A stretch of 64,000 bases of DNA, from NCBI GenBank assembly GCA_963843365.1, contig CAWJKG010000003.1:124001-188000 (forward strand), written 5' to 3'. The notes under the pieces are model-generated. The model had not been told where the DNA came from. It was given only the letters and a program-made list of their open reading frames with translations, and ran no database searches. Below are positions 38,006 to 46,791 of this stretch, one piece after another. This stretch comes from Bog-473 sp963843365. Lineage in GTDB: Bacteria; Actinomycetota; Acidimicrobiia; Acidimicrobiales; RAAP-2. The position numbers and the translations under genes were made by a program. Position 1 is the first letter of the stretch. The number at the start of each line of letters is the position of its first letter.

Positions 38006-39376
38006 CTACGTCGACATCGACCGAATCGGAACGCGCTCACTGGGGTGATTCGACGGGAGCCGAGAGCGATCACTCTGTTCGATCTCCGTTCGCTCGACCA
38101 CCACGCTCGGCGGATGCGGGACGGCTTCGGACTCGCTGTCGGCGGCGGCGGGCCAGACCACTGCGGTGGCGGCAATGGCGAGGAGGACAAGAGCAAGGAG
38201 ACCAAGTCTGATGTCGCGGTACGCGGCGTCGGAGTGGTGCGCCCTTGATGCGGTTGGAGTCAGCGGGGAGGTGGACACGACGGCCAGCCCGTGCGCCGAA
38301 GGACTCACTTTGGCACCCGCCATAGACAGCTCGAGAGTGGTGAGCTGGAGCGGGAGCTGAGAGGTGTAGGTAACCGGCTTCGCCGAGCCGACAGCAACGA
38401 CAGCCGAAGCGGTCACGGCAACTTTGATCGGCATGGCGCCGAGGCCGGTCTGATCGGCCACGCTGGTGGCCAAGGACTGGATTCGGCTCAAGTCGAGAGT
38501 TCCTGTCAGGTCGGCGCGGCCTGCATCGAGAGGGGTGGGAGCAACCATCGGCAGGGTGCTGTGCCAGCCCATCGCGTTCGACAATGCCGCGTCGACTTTG
38601 ACAGTTCCGTGCACGCCGGCAGGCGGGGCGTTGGTTGAGTAGTAGAACGACACCGCCAGGGCGCTGAGGAGTCTCATGAACACAGGGTCGCCGGTGACGA
38701 TCTGGCCGGTCGGGTAGGTGGCGCTGGCGGGGGGATGGGCCTGGTACGTCAGGATCCCGGTCTGGGTGTATGCCGGGGTGTTCGCGGTAGCAGAACTATG
38801 ACCGAAGCTGAGGCCCAGGCCGGCGAGCAGGAGCACGTCCAGCCCGAGCAGCAATTTCCAGGCGGTGGTCCGGCGATCGCGGGTCCGCCGGCTGGCGTGC
38901 GCAGCTCTGCGTTTGGGGACGGGATTCTTGACACACGCGACGATCAACGCGAGCAGGGCGAAGAGCAGCACAACGCGGGTGATCGGTGAGCCCACCACAC
39001 CGCCAATCCCGGGGATGTGCAGCACGGCCCGTCCGATGATCTGACTGGCACGAGGATGGGTGGGGTCGACGGATCGGTTGTCATCGCCCTTGACGACGAA
39101 TCCGTTGGCACGGCCACCGATGATGCGATGCAGGATGACCAAGTGCCCGTCCGTCCCGCCGTGGTAGGCGACGATCTCGCCGGCATGATATTGGTCGGCC
39201 CGTGCAACCACGACCAGATCGCCCGTGCTGTAGAGCGGTTCCATGCTGGCGCCGTTGGTCACGACGTAGCCAATCCGCCCGGTGGCGAATGCCGCTGCGG
39301 CGAGTGCGAGGACACAGGCCAACACCAGGCCGACGCCGCGCCGCACGGTAAGTCGTCTGCGCGGGGTGGAGGTCAT
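38006..39376 (-). CDS. SipW-type signal peptidase I fused to a DUF5305-like domain
   Basis: 456 residues. N-terminal helix (VGLVLACVLALAAAAFATG), then the S26 peptidase: NGASMEPLY with nucleophile Ser44, HLVILHRIIGG with His83 in place of the bacterial catalytic Lys, and VVKGDDN with the Asp. This Ser-His-Asp triad is the archaeal/ER SipW subtype. Two further helices (residues about 128-145 and 170-190) precede a DUF5305-like extracellular domain (LTYQAHPPASATYPTGQIVT, RLLSALAVSFYYSTN, TLDLSRIQSLATSV), and a last helix (IRLGLLALVLLAIAATAVVW) with an acidic cytoplasmic tail. It lies 26 bases after the small exported-protein gene, a probable substrate. Confidence 0.85.
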   Translation of the reverse strand: MTSTPRRRLTVRRGVGLVLACVLALAAAAFATGRIGYVVTNGASMEPLYSTGDLVVVARADQYHAGEIVAYHGGTDGHLVILHRIIGGRANGFVVKGDDNRSVDPTHPRASQIIGRAVLHIPGIGGVVGSPITRVVLLFALLALIVACVKNPVPKRRAAHASRRTRDRRTTAWKLLLGLDVLLLAGLGLSFGHSSATANTPAYTQTGILTYQAHPPASATYPTGQIVTGDPVFMRLLSALAVSFYYSTNAPPAGVHGTVKVDAALSNAMGWHSTLPMVAPTPLDAGRADLTGTLDLSRIQSLATSVADQTGLGAMPIKVAVTASAVVAVGSAKPVTYTSQLPLQLTTLELSMAGAKVSPSAHGLAVVSTSPLTPTASRAHHSDAAYRDIRLGLLALVLLAIAATAVVWPAAADSESEAVPHPPSVVVERTEIEQSDRSRLPSNHPSERVPIRSMST

Positions 39377-39402
39377 AGAGAGCGGCCAGATGACCGAGGT
39401 GC

Positions 39403-39816
39403 TCAGCCGCTACTCGGTACGGTGACGGCAATGCCGGTCACACCGGTCTGATAGGCCGGGGTGCCCGACGCTGTGCACGTGGAGACATCCGGTGTGGTCG
39501 CTCCGACAGCCTCACAGCTCCAGGTCACAGAACCGTCCGGGGGACTGACGGACACTGTGGGGGTCGCGCCATCGGTGGCGTCCGCGAAGGTGAGCGTCAC
39601 GCTGTTCAGTTCGGTGTTGGCGACGTCGGCGAAGCCGTATCCGATGTTCGACAGCGTGGCTCCCGTTATCGATTGGGATACGGTGCCGCCGATAAACGCC
39701 GCCGCCGGAGCGTTGTCAGTGACACCGGTAGCGGTGAACGCGGCCCCGCCGACACCTATCACGCCTACCACGCAGGCGCTGGCGACCAGGATCTTGACTC
39801 GCTTTTGCATGTCCAT
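39403..39816 (-). CDS. Small exported protein, candidate SipW-type substrate (TasA/CalY-like)
   Basis: 137-residue protein from ATG 39816, chosen because GGAGG lies 8 bases upstream and a signal sequence follows at once (MDMQKRVKILVASACVVGVI, cleavage near AAFTATG). The mature part is Thr/Ser/Gly-rich and beta-prone: GGTVSQSITGATLSNIGYGF, NSVTLTFADATDGATPTVSV, with two cysteines (TWSCEAV, VSTCTAS) that could form a disulfide. The FTATG..T after the hydrophobic helix recalls SipW-cleaved fibre proteins. Homology is not provable here; partnership with the adjacent peptidase is inferred from gene order. Confidence 0.7.
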   Translation of the reverse strand: MDMQKRVKILVASACVVGVIGVGGAAFTATGVTDNAPAAAFIGGTVSQSITGATLSNIGYGFADVANTELNSVTLTFADATDGATPTVSVSPPDGSVTWSCEAVGATTPDVSTCTASGTPAYQTGVTGIAVTVPSSG

Positions 39817-40235
39817 TGTTCCGTCCTCCGTTCGGTAGTCCGGCTGGCCACGGCGGGATCTCGTTAACTGTGCGTGCCCACCTCGCGGTCGAGTCGTCCT
39901 TTCATCTGGGTCGATCCATTCGGCCCCACCTCTATTACGGCCCGCCTGCATCGAGTCTTCAGATGCCTCGACAATTCCCGCTCGTCCGCACTCCCTCGCC
40001 ACCATGTCGCTTCGTCTCGACCATGGCTGCACAGTGCGATCACACCTGCGACAGGTGCTCAGATCGCGATCATGAAGGAATTGTCAGGGCATTGGGGCAA
40101 CTTCGAAGGGTCGTCGGCCATCCCGCGTCTGCTCCGCGGTCGCGACGGTCCGGGCCGATCGGACCTCCGTGCTCCCAGTCTCGATGCAGCGATTGGTCGC
40201 GATTGACCTCGGTGGGTCCCCCGAACGGGCGATCT
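39817..40235. other. Non-coding stretch upstream of the SipW module
   Basis: This 419-base gap contains the promoter-side DNA for the leftward exported-protein/peptidase pair. It is somewhat less GC-rich (for example CTCGTTAACTG near 39861). I see no tRNA, riboswitch core or long hairpin. The short ORFs in it look like shadows of the YdeI-like gene's frame. Confidence 0.4.
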
Positions 40236-40529
40236 CTAGGAGGTCGAGCCCGGCGCCGACCCGGCTCGGCCGTTGCGCACGCGGTGGGCACACCCCGGCC
40301 AGCAGCATGGTCGGCGCATCCCCTCTTCGAGTTCCTCTTTGGTGCGGCGAATGCGGCGCTCGCGGGTCTTCTGCTGCTTGGCGTCCTCGACCCAACAGAT
40401 AAATTCGTTGCGCGCCAGCGGAGTGATGTCTCGCCAGGCATGGAGCGCCGTCGGATTGGCGAGCAGGGTGCTGCGCAGATCGGCAGGAAGCTTGTGCACG
40501 ACCCCGCCCGGAAGTCGCGGGCCGCTCAT
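40236..40529 (-). CDS. YdeI/OmpD-associated family small protein
   Basis: 97-residue protein. After a variable start (MSGPRLPGGVV) it carries HKLPADLRSTLLANPTALHA, NEFICWVEDAKQQKTRERRI and RRTKEELEEGMRRPCCWPGC, which match the small YdeI-like proteins with a CCWPGC motif. The pair of cysteines suggests metal binding or redox sensing. The ATG overlaps the stop of a truncated upstream fragment (ATGA). Function in the family is unclear; some members protect against bacteriocins. Confidence 0.7.
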   Translation of the reverse strand: MSGPRLPGGVVHKLPADLRSTLLANPTALHAWRDITPLARNEFICWVEDAKQQKTRERRIRRTKEELEEGMRRPCCWPGCAHRVRNGRAGSAPGSTS

Positions 40530-40624
40530 ACGCTTACCGTCGCTGCAGCCAGGAGCTTGAACTCCCCGGGGCCGCCCGGGCGGAATGCGAATCTGACGAT
40601 GCCCTGCAGCTCGCCGACCGTCAC
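40526..40624 (-). pseudogene. Truncated antibiotic-biosynthesis-monooxygenase-like fragment
   Basis: GTG 40624 opens a 32-residue frame beginning VTVGELQGIVRFAFRPGGPG then EFKLLAAATVSV and a stop. Its beginning resembles the start of ABM-domain quinol monooxygenases (MTVGELQGIVRF..G..EEFK), normally about 100 residues. It ends where the YdeI-like gene begins, which looks like a deletion junction. Confidence 0.5.
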
Positions 40625-40675
40625 CGACCAACCTCCTCCGTTTCTGACAGCGTACGACGGGAGGGGTGTGGCGCG

Positions 40676-41773
40676 TCAGTCCTCGGTGATGGAGGCGGGG
40701 TCGACCCCCGTTCCACCAGCGGCGCTGCTGGCATAGACGGCCAGGGCGAAGCGCAACACGTCGACAGCCTCTTCGGCGCTCCACATGAGTGGGCCCTCGC
40801 CGGTCCGCAACCAGCGCAACCAGTGGCGACCCGAATCCCGGAAGCTGCTGCCCCAGTCGTCATCGAGGGCGTGGTAGGCGTGAATCTCGCCCTCGACGTA
40901 GGTCTCCAAGCTCGGTTGCTGGATACCACGGCCCGTGCAGCGGTTGACACGCGTGTAGCCGCGGCTTCCGGTGACTTCCCATCGCTCGTCGTTCGTGTAG
41001 TAGTCCGAGCGCAGGTACATGTCGGGCGCCAGCGTGATGTCCCACACTCCGCGCACGCCGTTTTGGTGCTCCCAGGTGATGGTCGTCGGCGCGTCCACCG
41101 CAATGGTCGGCATGACCTCGGTGCGGCCCACCCAGGCCCGGACTTCCTTGAGCGGACCGAAGAGCCAGAGCGCGGTCGCGAGCTTGTGCCAACCGTCGTC
41201 GAAGACAAGGATTCCACGGCCTCGTTGCATCTGCTGGAACTGCCATTCGTAACTCGACATGGGCACGTCCCAGCCACCGCGGCCGCTGCCCACCATTTTC
41301 ATGTGGTAGCCGCGCACTGTCCCGATCTCGCCTGATTCGACAGTCTCTTTGAGCCTGCGCAACGGCTCATAGAAGATGTAGTTCTCCATGACCCGTAGGA
41401 CCCGATCGTTATCCCGGGCCGCGTTGAGCATGAACTGGGCGTCGGAAAGATCGTTGCACATGGGCTTCTGCAGGTTGAGATGCCAGCCGTAGCCGAGCAT
41501 CTCGACGACGCCTTCGGTGTGGAGGGGTGCCGGCAACAGGACCTCGGCCGCGTCGACCTCGAGGCCGCTGGACGCCAGTTCGGCGGCCGAGGCGAACGTC
41601 TGCGCTCCGGGCCAGGCGGCCTGCCGTTGGGCACGGCGCTCCGGGTCGGGGTCGACCAGGGCCACCACTTCGACGTCGGGATTGTCCGCATAGGCGCGGA
41701 TGTTGAGGTCGAAGATACGACCGAGTCCGATGACAGCTGCTCGTACCGGTCGGTCGTATGGGACGAACGTCAT
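40676..41773 (-). CDS. Gfo/Idh/MocA-family oxidoreductase
   Basis: 365-residue NAD(P)-dependent dehydrogenase. The Rossmann motif VRAAVIGLGRIFDLNIRAY, then VVALVDPDPERRAQRQ and the NLQKPMCNDLSD catalytic-lysine motif (EKP type) identify the family. The C-terminal beta domain follows (VRGYHMKMVGSGRGGWDVPM, TITWEHQNGVRGVWDIT). The family usually acts on sugars or inositols. It lies in a leftward run of metabolic genes but is 117 bases from its nearest neighbour, so co-transcription is not certain. Confidence 0.85.
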   Translation of the reverse strand: MTFVPYDRPVRAAVIGLGRIFDLNIRAYADNPDVEVVALVDPDPERRAQRQAAWPGAQTFASAAELASSGLEVDAAEVLLPAPLHTEGVVEMLGYGWHLNLQKPMCNDLSDAQFMLNAARDNDRVLRVMENYIFYEPLRRLKETVESGEIGTVRGYHMKMVGSGRGGWDVPMSSYEWQFQQMQRGRGILVFDDGWHKLATALWLFGPLKEVRAWVGRTEVMPTIAVDAPTTITWEHQNGVRGVWDITLAPDMYLRSDYYTNDERWEVTGSRGYTRVNRCTGRGIQQPSLETYVEGEIHAYHALDDDWGSSFRDSGRHWLRWLRTGEGPLMWSAEEAVDVLRFALAVYASSAAGGTGVDPASITED

Positions 41774-41890
41774 GATCAGATGCCTTCTCTCTTGGCTCGA
41801 TTGGTGGAAGAGTGCGGCCACTCGTTCTAGCGCACGAGCGTTGGCCGTTGGCGCGACAGCGCGGCGTACCCGGCCACGACGTCCCGCCGG

Positions 41891-42334
41891 TCACGGTCGG
41901 GGAGGCAACACCGTGAACGCGATGGTAGAGACGGCGGCCAGCTTGTTCTCGCGACCGACGTCCGTCACCTCGACTTGCAGGACGAGGTTCGAACGTCCTT
42001 GCCGGACGATCCAGGCATCGGCCCTCGCCGGTCCGACGGCGACAGGCGAAAGGAAGTGAATGGTGAGATCCGAGGTCGCCGTGCTGTACCCGTGCTCGTG
42101 GTCGCAGGTGGCGTAGGCGAGCCTCCCGGCGCAGACGTCGACGAGGACGGCGATCAGTCCGCCCTGCAGCGCGCCGCGCACGTTCGCCACCTCGGGCCGG
42201 AGGTCCATCTCGATCACGAGGTGCCCTTCCGGGGACGGCACGTCACGGGTACCGAGTTGTTCGAAGAGGTGGTCGCCCCGCTCGATGACCTCGTTGTGCA
42301 GGTGGGTCTGCTCGCCGTTGGGGAGGATCGCCAT
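41891..42334 (-). CDS. PaaI-type hotdog thioesterase
   Basis: 147-residue hotdog-fold protein. NVRGALQGGLIAVLVDVCAG carries the conserved active-site region of PaaI/4HBT acyl-CoA thioesterases, and TATSDLTIHFLSPVAVGPAR and VLQVEVTDVGRENKLAAVST follow in the typical order. It should hydrolyse an acyl-CoA. ATG 42334 is used; a GTG three bases earlier is possible. Confidence 0.82.
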   Translation of the reverse strand: MAILPNGEQTHLHNEVIERGDHLFEQLGTRDVPSPEGHLVIEMDLRPEVANVRGALQGGLIAVLVDVCAGRLAYATCDHEHGYSTATSDLTIHFLSPVAVGPARADAWIVRQGRSNLVLQVEVTDVGRENKLAAVSTIAFTVLPPRP

Positions 42335-42395
42335 CACGTCATTGCTAGAGGAACTCGGCCGCGGGCGCTAATCGGCTGCACCAGCCCCGTCGAGG

Positions 42396-43100
42396 CTACC
42401 GGTGGCCGGGAGCACTCGGCTCCTCCGATCCCGTCTTCGTGCCCCGGCGTGGTTCGTGGTGCACGCGGGAGAGCCGGATCGCCATGACCGGGACGAAGAG
42501 GAAGAGCAGCCACGTGAACTTGGCCAGCACCGGGAGCGTCCAGGCCAGCACGACGGACACCGCGACGATGCCGATCACGAGCACCACGCGGACCCGGGCC
42601 GTCCGCTCGTCCTCTGCCGACCGGGCAGCGTCGCGCACCAAGTTGTGGGATGCCGCGTAGAGGTAGATCCATTGGGTGGAAAGGCTGATGGCGACCAGGT
42701 TCACTCCGAACATGGTGATGGCGAGGGGGTTGGTGCCGTAACGGCCGATCAGGTCCGACGTGAACGGCATCAAGGTCAGCGCCAGCAGGAACCCGAAGTT
42801 GCGCCAGGCCAGCCCCTCGCTGTGTCCGCGCATACCGCGGAGCACGCGATGGTGGACCATCCAGAACTGGGCGATCACGAGGAACGAGACCAGATAGCTC
42901 GTGAGCTCGGAGCCGTCGGGGTTGAGCGCGTGCCAGAGTGCTCTCGCCGAGTCGGGGTTGTCCTTGAGCGCCTCCGTGACGGGCACTTGGAGCTGCAGGA
43001 CCAGGAGCGTCAGCGCAATGGCGACCACACCGTCGGTCAAGGCGAGCAGGCGATCGATCCCGGGGATGTCCTTGTTCTCGGATTCGGCTGCGGTTGCCAC
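42396..43100 (-). CDS. TMEM175-family (DUF1211) integral membrane protein
   Basis: 234 residues, six hydrophobic helices. LLALTDGVVAIALTLLVLQL is the TMEM175 signature helix, which in characterised members forms part of a potassium-conducting channel. Further helices: YLVSFLVIAQFWMVHH, AITMFGVNLVAISLSTQWI, VVLVIGIVAVSVVLAWTLPV. The C-terminal tail is basic (VHHEPRRGTKTGSEE). Ion selectivity is unknown. The GTG 43100 start is a choice over TTG 43106; neither has a clear Shine-Dalgarno. Confidence 0.85.
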   Translation of the reverse strand: MATAAESENKDIPGIDRLLALTDGVVAIALTLLVLQLQVPVTEALKDNPDSARALWHALNPDGSELTSYLVSFLVIAQFWMVHHRVLRGMRGHSEGLAWRNFGFLLALTLMPFTSDLIGRYGTNPLAITMFGVNLVAISLSTQWIYLYAASHNLVRDAARSAEDERTARVRVVLVIGIVAVSVVLAWTLPVLAKFTWLLFLFVPVMAIRLSRVHHEPRRGTKTGSEEPSAPGHR

Positions 43101-43257
43101 CCACAAGAGCTTGGCAGACGGAGTCGGGCGAGAAGGGGAATAGGGGCATCGCGTGGTTGGTACCCCGCGGAGAGAAGAGCAAGACGCTGGAGGCCGTCCA
43201 GGAGATGCGAAGCGATCCCGAGGGACTGCACCGGGCGCGATTCACACCTGGAGATGA

Positions 43258-44061
43258 TCAGACGAAGTCAGACCCTCCGTCGACGTTGACACAGGCCCCG
43301 GTCACGTAACCGTTCCGACGGGAGACGAGATAGGCCGTCAGACTTGCGACCTCGTCCGGCAACCCGGCGCGGCCCAGGTCGGCCGGTTGGTGGAACGTCT
43401 GCTCTATCCAGCGCATGACGTCGTGCGGATCCGTCGGATCCAAGCCCTCGCCAGCGAAGACCTCCCGCAGATTCTCCGTGAAGCTTGCCGTCACGATGGT
43501 GCCCGGGCAGACCGCGTTGACGAGGATCCCATCGGGTGCGAGTGCCTTCGAAAGATTCTTGGCCACGCTCGTCACCGCCGCCTTCGACGCGGTGTATGCA
43601 ACCAGAATGGGGCTCTGACGCTGAATCGAATGGGCCGAGAAGATCGCCACGCGGGCCCACTCGGCCGCACGCAGGAGGGGCACGGCCTCTCGCACGCTCC
43701 GCACGGCGGACATGGTGCCCAGCGCGAAGGCCTGGTCCCAGTCGGCGTCGTCCAGGTCCTCGAACCGCCCAGCCCCCGGCCCGATCGTGTGCACGAGAAC
43801 GTTCAGTGACCCCCACCGTTGACCGACCTCGGCGAAGCCGGCGGCGATGGACGCGGGGTCGGTCATGTCGACGCTGATGCCCACCGCATCGGGACTGCCG
43901 AGAGAACGCAGCGCCGCCACCGTGTCGTCGAGAGCGTCGCGGCCACGCGCCATGACTGCGACGCGGGCCCCGTCCTCGGCCAGGACCTCTGCCACGGCCC
44001 GCCCCATACCCTTGCTCCCGCCGGTCACCACGGCCGTGGCGTCAGCGAATCCAAGATCCAC
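43258..44061 (-). CDS. Short-chain dehydrogenase/reductase (SDR)
   Basis: 267-residue classical SDR. TGGSKGMGRAVAEVLAEDGA is the NAD(P) motif, then VLVHTIGPGAG (NNAG-like), FSAHSIQRQSPILVAYTASK with the catalytic Ser and Tyr-x-x-x-Lys, and VNAVCPGTIVTASF. The C-terminus (VTGACVNVDGGSDFV) is the usual oligomerisation end. It oxidises or reduces an alcohol/ketone; substrate unknown. It lies 48 bases after the DUF1214 gene and probably shares its transcript. Confidence 0.9.
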   Translation of the reverse strand: MDLGFADATAVVTGGSKGMGRAVAEVLAEDGARVAVMARGRDALDDTVAALRSLGSPDAVGISVDMTDPASIAAGFAEVGQRWGSLNVLVHTIGPGAGRFEDLDDADWDQAFALGTMSAVRSVREAVPLLRAAEWARVAIFSAHSIQRQSPILVAYTASKAAVTSVAKNLSKALAPDGILVNAVCPGTIVTASFTENLREVFAGEGLDPTDPHDVMRWIEQTFHQPADLGRAGLPDEVASLTAYLVSRRNGYVTGACVNVDGGSDFV

Positions 44062-44109
44062 CTGCGTCCACCCCCTTTCTCTCGGATGCGGCGCGTCCGT
44101 TCGCCGGGC

Positions 44110-45342
44110 TCACCGGCAAAATCGCTTGCTCACGGCGAGGCGCCGCGCCGCCATTATGGTGGCGCGCTCCTCTGGAGTCACCTTGCGCGTCGTCGACGGC
44201 AGCGATTCCGCGATCTCGGAGAACGGGAGCACCCGCGTGGTGGGCACCGGGGCCGACTCGGTGCGGACGCAACGCAGAATGATGGGGCCGGCGCTGTGCC
44301 CGGCCGTGTCGAGCCAGTTGGCCACACCTGGGTCTTCGTGGGCGATCACGGCGCGCAGGACACCATCGTCGTCCACCGTTGCCTGGTGTCCATTGAGGCT
44401 GCTCTGATGCGAGCCGTAGTCGATGGTTTCCCACCACGGGTTCCCCAGGGAGTAGCTCCAGTACAGGCCCTGTGGGGGCGAGACCTCGATCAGGAGCGCC
44501 TCGTCGGGGCCGAGCTCCCAGGACCCGATGACCGGCCGATTCTCGGCCGCCGCACCCATCGCCGTCCCGTCGAGGGGAGGGAGGAATGTGTTCGGGGTCT
44601 CGGGTCGGGAGAACTGGAGGAAGAAGTCGAGGTTGGCGACGACGAAATCGCCCAGGGCGATCAGCTGTCGGGCCACCACAGCCCGCGGGTCCTCGGTGGG
44701 TCGGATCGCTTTCTCGCTGCGGGGCCCGATCCGCTCAATGGAGAGTGACGACGCCACCTCGTTGTCCCAGTCGTAGAAGAAGTGCCGGATGACGAGGGTC
44801 GTGGCGTTCTCGGCAATGGCCAGCCAGTTTCCCTCCTGGGGTTCGGCCGAGAGGATGAGGTCGACTTCGCCGTTGGGCCCGAGATCGAGCTCGTCCAACA
44901 GGACGTTCGCCGAAGAGGCCATGCCCGCCATCGACTGGAGTCCGACATATCGGGCCGAGCCGCGGTTACCCCAGAGGCGATAGCTCTCGCCGCCGCGCAG
45001 GGGAGCGCCGGCATAAATGCAATCGGGACAGTCCATGCCCCACTTGTAGATGCTGTCGACGCCTGACGGCTTGACCGCCAACACGGAGCCCGAGTCCTCT
45101 CGCAGCGCGCTGTCCAGCCCGATTCCGAGGAGGACCAGCAGATGCCTGAACCCCGCTGCCATGTCGGCGGCATTGCGGGGCACTTCGTCCTTGAGGACCG
45201 TCTCGGAGGCCTGGCGCAGGCTGTCGAGGAGGTGGGACCACGCCCGACCCGAGAGTAGGTCGTCGACAGTGGCGTCGCCCGCCCGGGCGGCCTCGCCGAC
45301 CGAATGCGGCATCCAGGACGGGTTGACGAAGGCGGAGGTCAC
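44110..45342 (-). CDS. DUF1214-domain protein
   Basis: 410 residues, cytoplasmic (no signal peptide). GVDSIYKWGMDCPDCIYAGA, FLQFSRPETPNTFLP, SWELGPDEALLIEVSPPQGL, YWSYSLGNPWWETIDYGSHQ and VLRAVIAHEDPGVANWLDTA match proteins with a DUF1214 C-terminal domain. Members occur beside SDRs, acyl-CoA enzymes and steroid- or aromatic-degradation genes; a direct catalytic function is not established. Next to the SDR it suggests a shared catabolic function, by inference only. Confidence 0.78.
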   Translation of the reverse strand: MTSAFVNPSWMPHSVGEAARAGDATVDDLLSGRAWSHLLDSLRQASETVLKDEVPRNAADMAAGFRHLLVLLGIGLDSALREDSGSVLAVKPSGVDSIYKWGMDCPDCIYAGAPLRGGESYRLWGNRGSARYVGLQSMAGMASSANVLLDELDLGPNGEVDLILSAEPQEGNWLAIAENATTLVIRHFFYDWDNEVASSLSIERIGPRSEKAIRPTEDPRAVVARQLIALGDFVVANLDFFLQFSRPETPNTFLPPLDGTAMGAAAENRPVIGSWELGPDEALLIEVSPPQGLYWSYSLGNPWWETIDYGSHQSSLNGHQATVDDDGVLRAVIAHEDPGVANWLDTAGHSAGPIILRCVRTESAPVPTTRVLPFSEIAESLPSTTRKVTPEERATIMAARRLAVSKRFCR

Positions 45343-45543
45343 GAGTCACCCTCCGACCGCGTGCGAACCACTGACGACATCCTCACGTGCAGACCCCCGG
45401 CCCTGGTTGGTCGGGCCATGCTTCCGCACAGGTGCAGGGGCGTCAAACCTCCGGAAATCACGCCTGCGCCGGGTCGTGGCGCGTAGCGTGGATCCCGGGA
45501 GGTGGCGCGGCGTGCCACGGCAGGCGGTCGGAGGGCGAGCGGC

Positions 45544-46775
45544 ATGATCGATGACGCCATCCCCACGCTCGTCCTCATCGGCTGGCGGCGGTGCTCGCGC
45601 CAATCGTTGCCGAGTGGTCGCGGCGGTTCATCGCCATCCCCGAGGTCGTGATCCAGATCATCTTCGGCATTTTGCTCGGCCCTTACGTGCTGAACTTGGC
45701 CCACCCGAACAGCATTGTGGACGCGCTCGCCGACTTCGGGCTCACCTATCTGATGTTCCTGGCCGGGACCGAGCTCGACCTGTCGACCATGCGTCAGGGC
45801 CATCTGGGCCGGGCCGCAGGCTCATGGGGAGTGTCCTTGGTCCTGGCGCTCGCGGTCGGCGTCGTCCTGCACGAAACGGGACTCGTTCTCGACCACACCG
45901 TCGTGGCGCTCTGCCTCACGACCACGGCGCTGGGCACACTCCTCCCCATCCTGCATGACGCCGGGGTGCTGCGGACCGCGGTCGGGCCGTCCATCTTGTC
46001 GGTGGGCGCCATCGGTGAGTTCGGCCCGATTGTGGCTGTCGCCGTGCTGCTCACCAACCGCGATGCGGTGGCGACCTTCCTCCTGCTGTTCCTCTTCGTC
46101 GCCATCGCCGTGGTCGCGGCAATGCTCGCCACGGAGGTGCACCCGCCGCGTTTCATCGCTCTGATGCGCAAGCACCTCCACTCGACGGCGCAGCTGCCGG
46201 TGCGGATATCGGTGCTGCTCGTCGTGCTCCTCGTCTACTTGGCCGAGAAACTGAGCCTGGACGTCCTTCTGGGGGCGTTCGCTGCAGGAGTCGTTGTTCG
46301 CCTCTTCATCAAGGGGGAGGACAGCGCCCCGATCACCAGCAAGCTCGAGGCGATCGGCTTCGGGTTCCTCATCCCGATCTTCTTCATCGACAGCGGCATC
46401 AAGTTCGACCTCCACGCGCTGATCCATATGCCCAAGGTCCTGTTGCTCGTTCCGATGTTCACGGCCATCTTCCTGTTCACCCGGACGCTGCCCACGTGGG
46501 CCTTCTTTCGTGGCGTCCTGACCAAGGTAGAGACACGCACGCTGGCCGTGCTGTCGGCGACCGGACTGCCCGTCATTGTGGTCATCACGTCCATCGGTGT
46601 CAGCGAGCATCGCATGAAGCCCCAGAACGCAGCAGCCCTCGTCGCCGCGGGGATGCTCTCGGTCTTGCTCTACCCGTCTCTCGGACTGCGCTTGTTCGAG
46701 AAGGGTTCGACGCCCTCAGCCACGTCCAGCACGACCGAACCACCCGAGCCCACGGGTCACCCGGAGGGACGCTGA
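45544..46775 (+). CDS. CPA2-type cation/proton antiporter; frameshift near 45583
   Basis: About 411 residues with ten or more helices. The start is ATG 45544, with a GGAGG site about 9 bases upstream. The frame breaks near 45583 where ATCGGCTG should likely read ATCGGGCTG, so MIDDAIPTLVLIG joins LAAVLAPIVAEWSRR. Family features: IPEVVIQIIFGILLGPYVL, FGLTYLMFLAGTELDLSTM, SLDVLLGAFAAGVVVRLF. These transporters exchange Na+ or K+ for protons. It diverges from the DUF1214 gene and is convergent with the sulfatase. Confidence 0.85.
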
Positions 46776-46791
46776 GCGTGGCCGCGATGGC

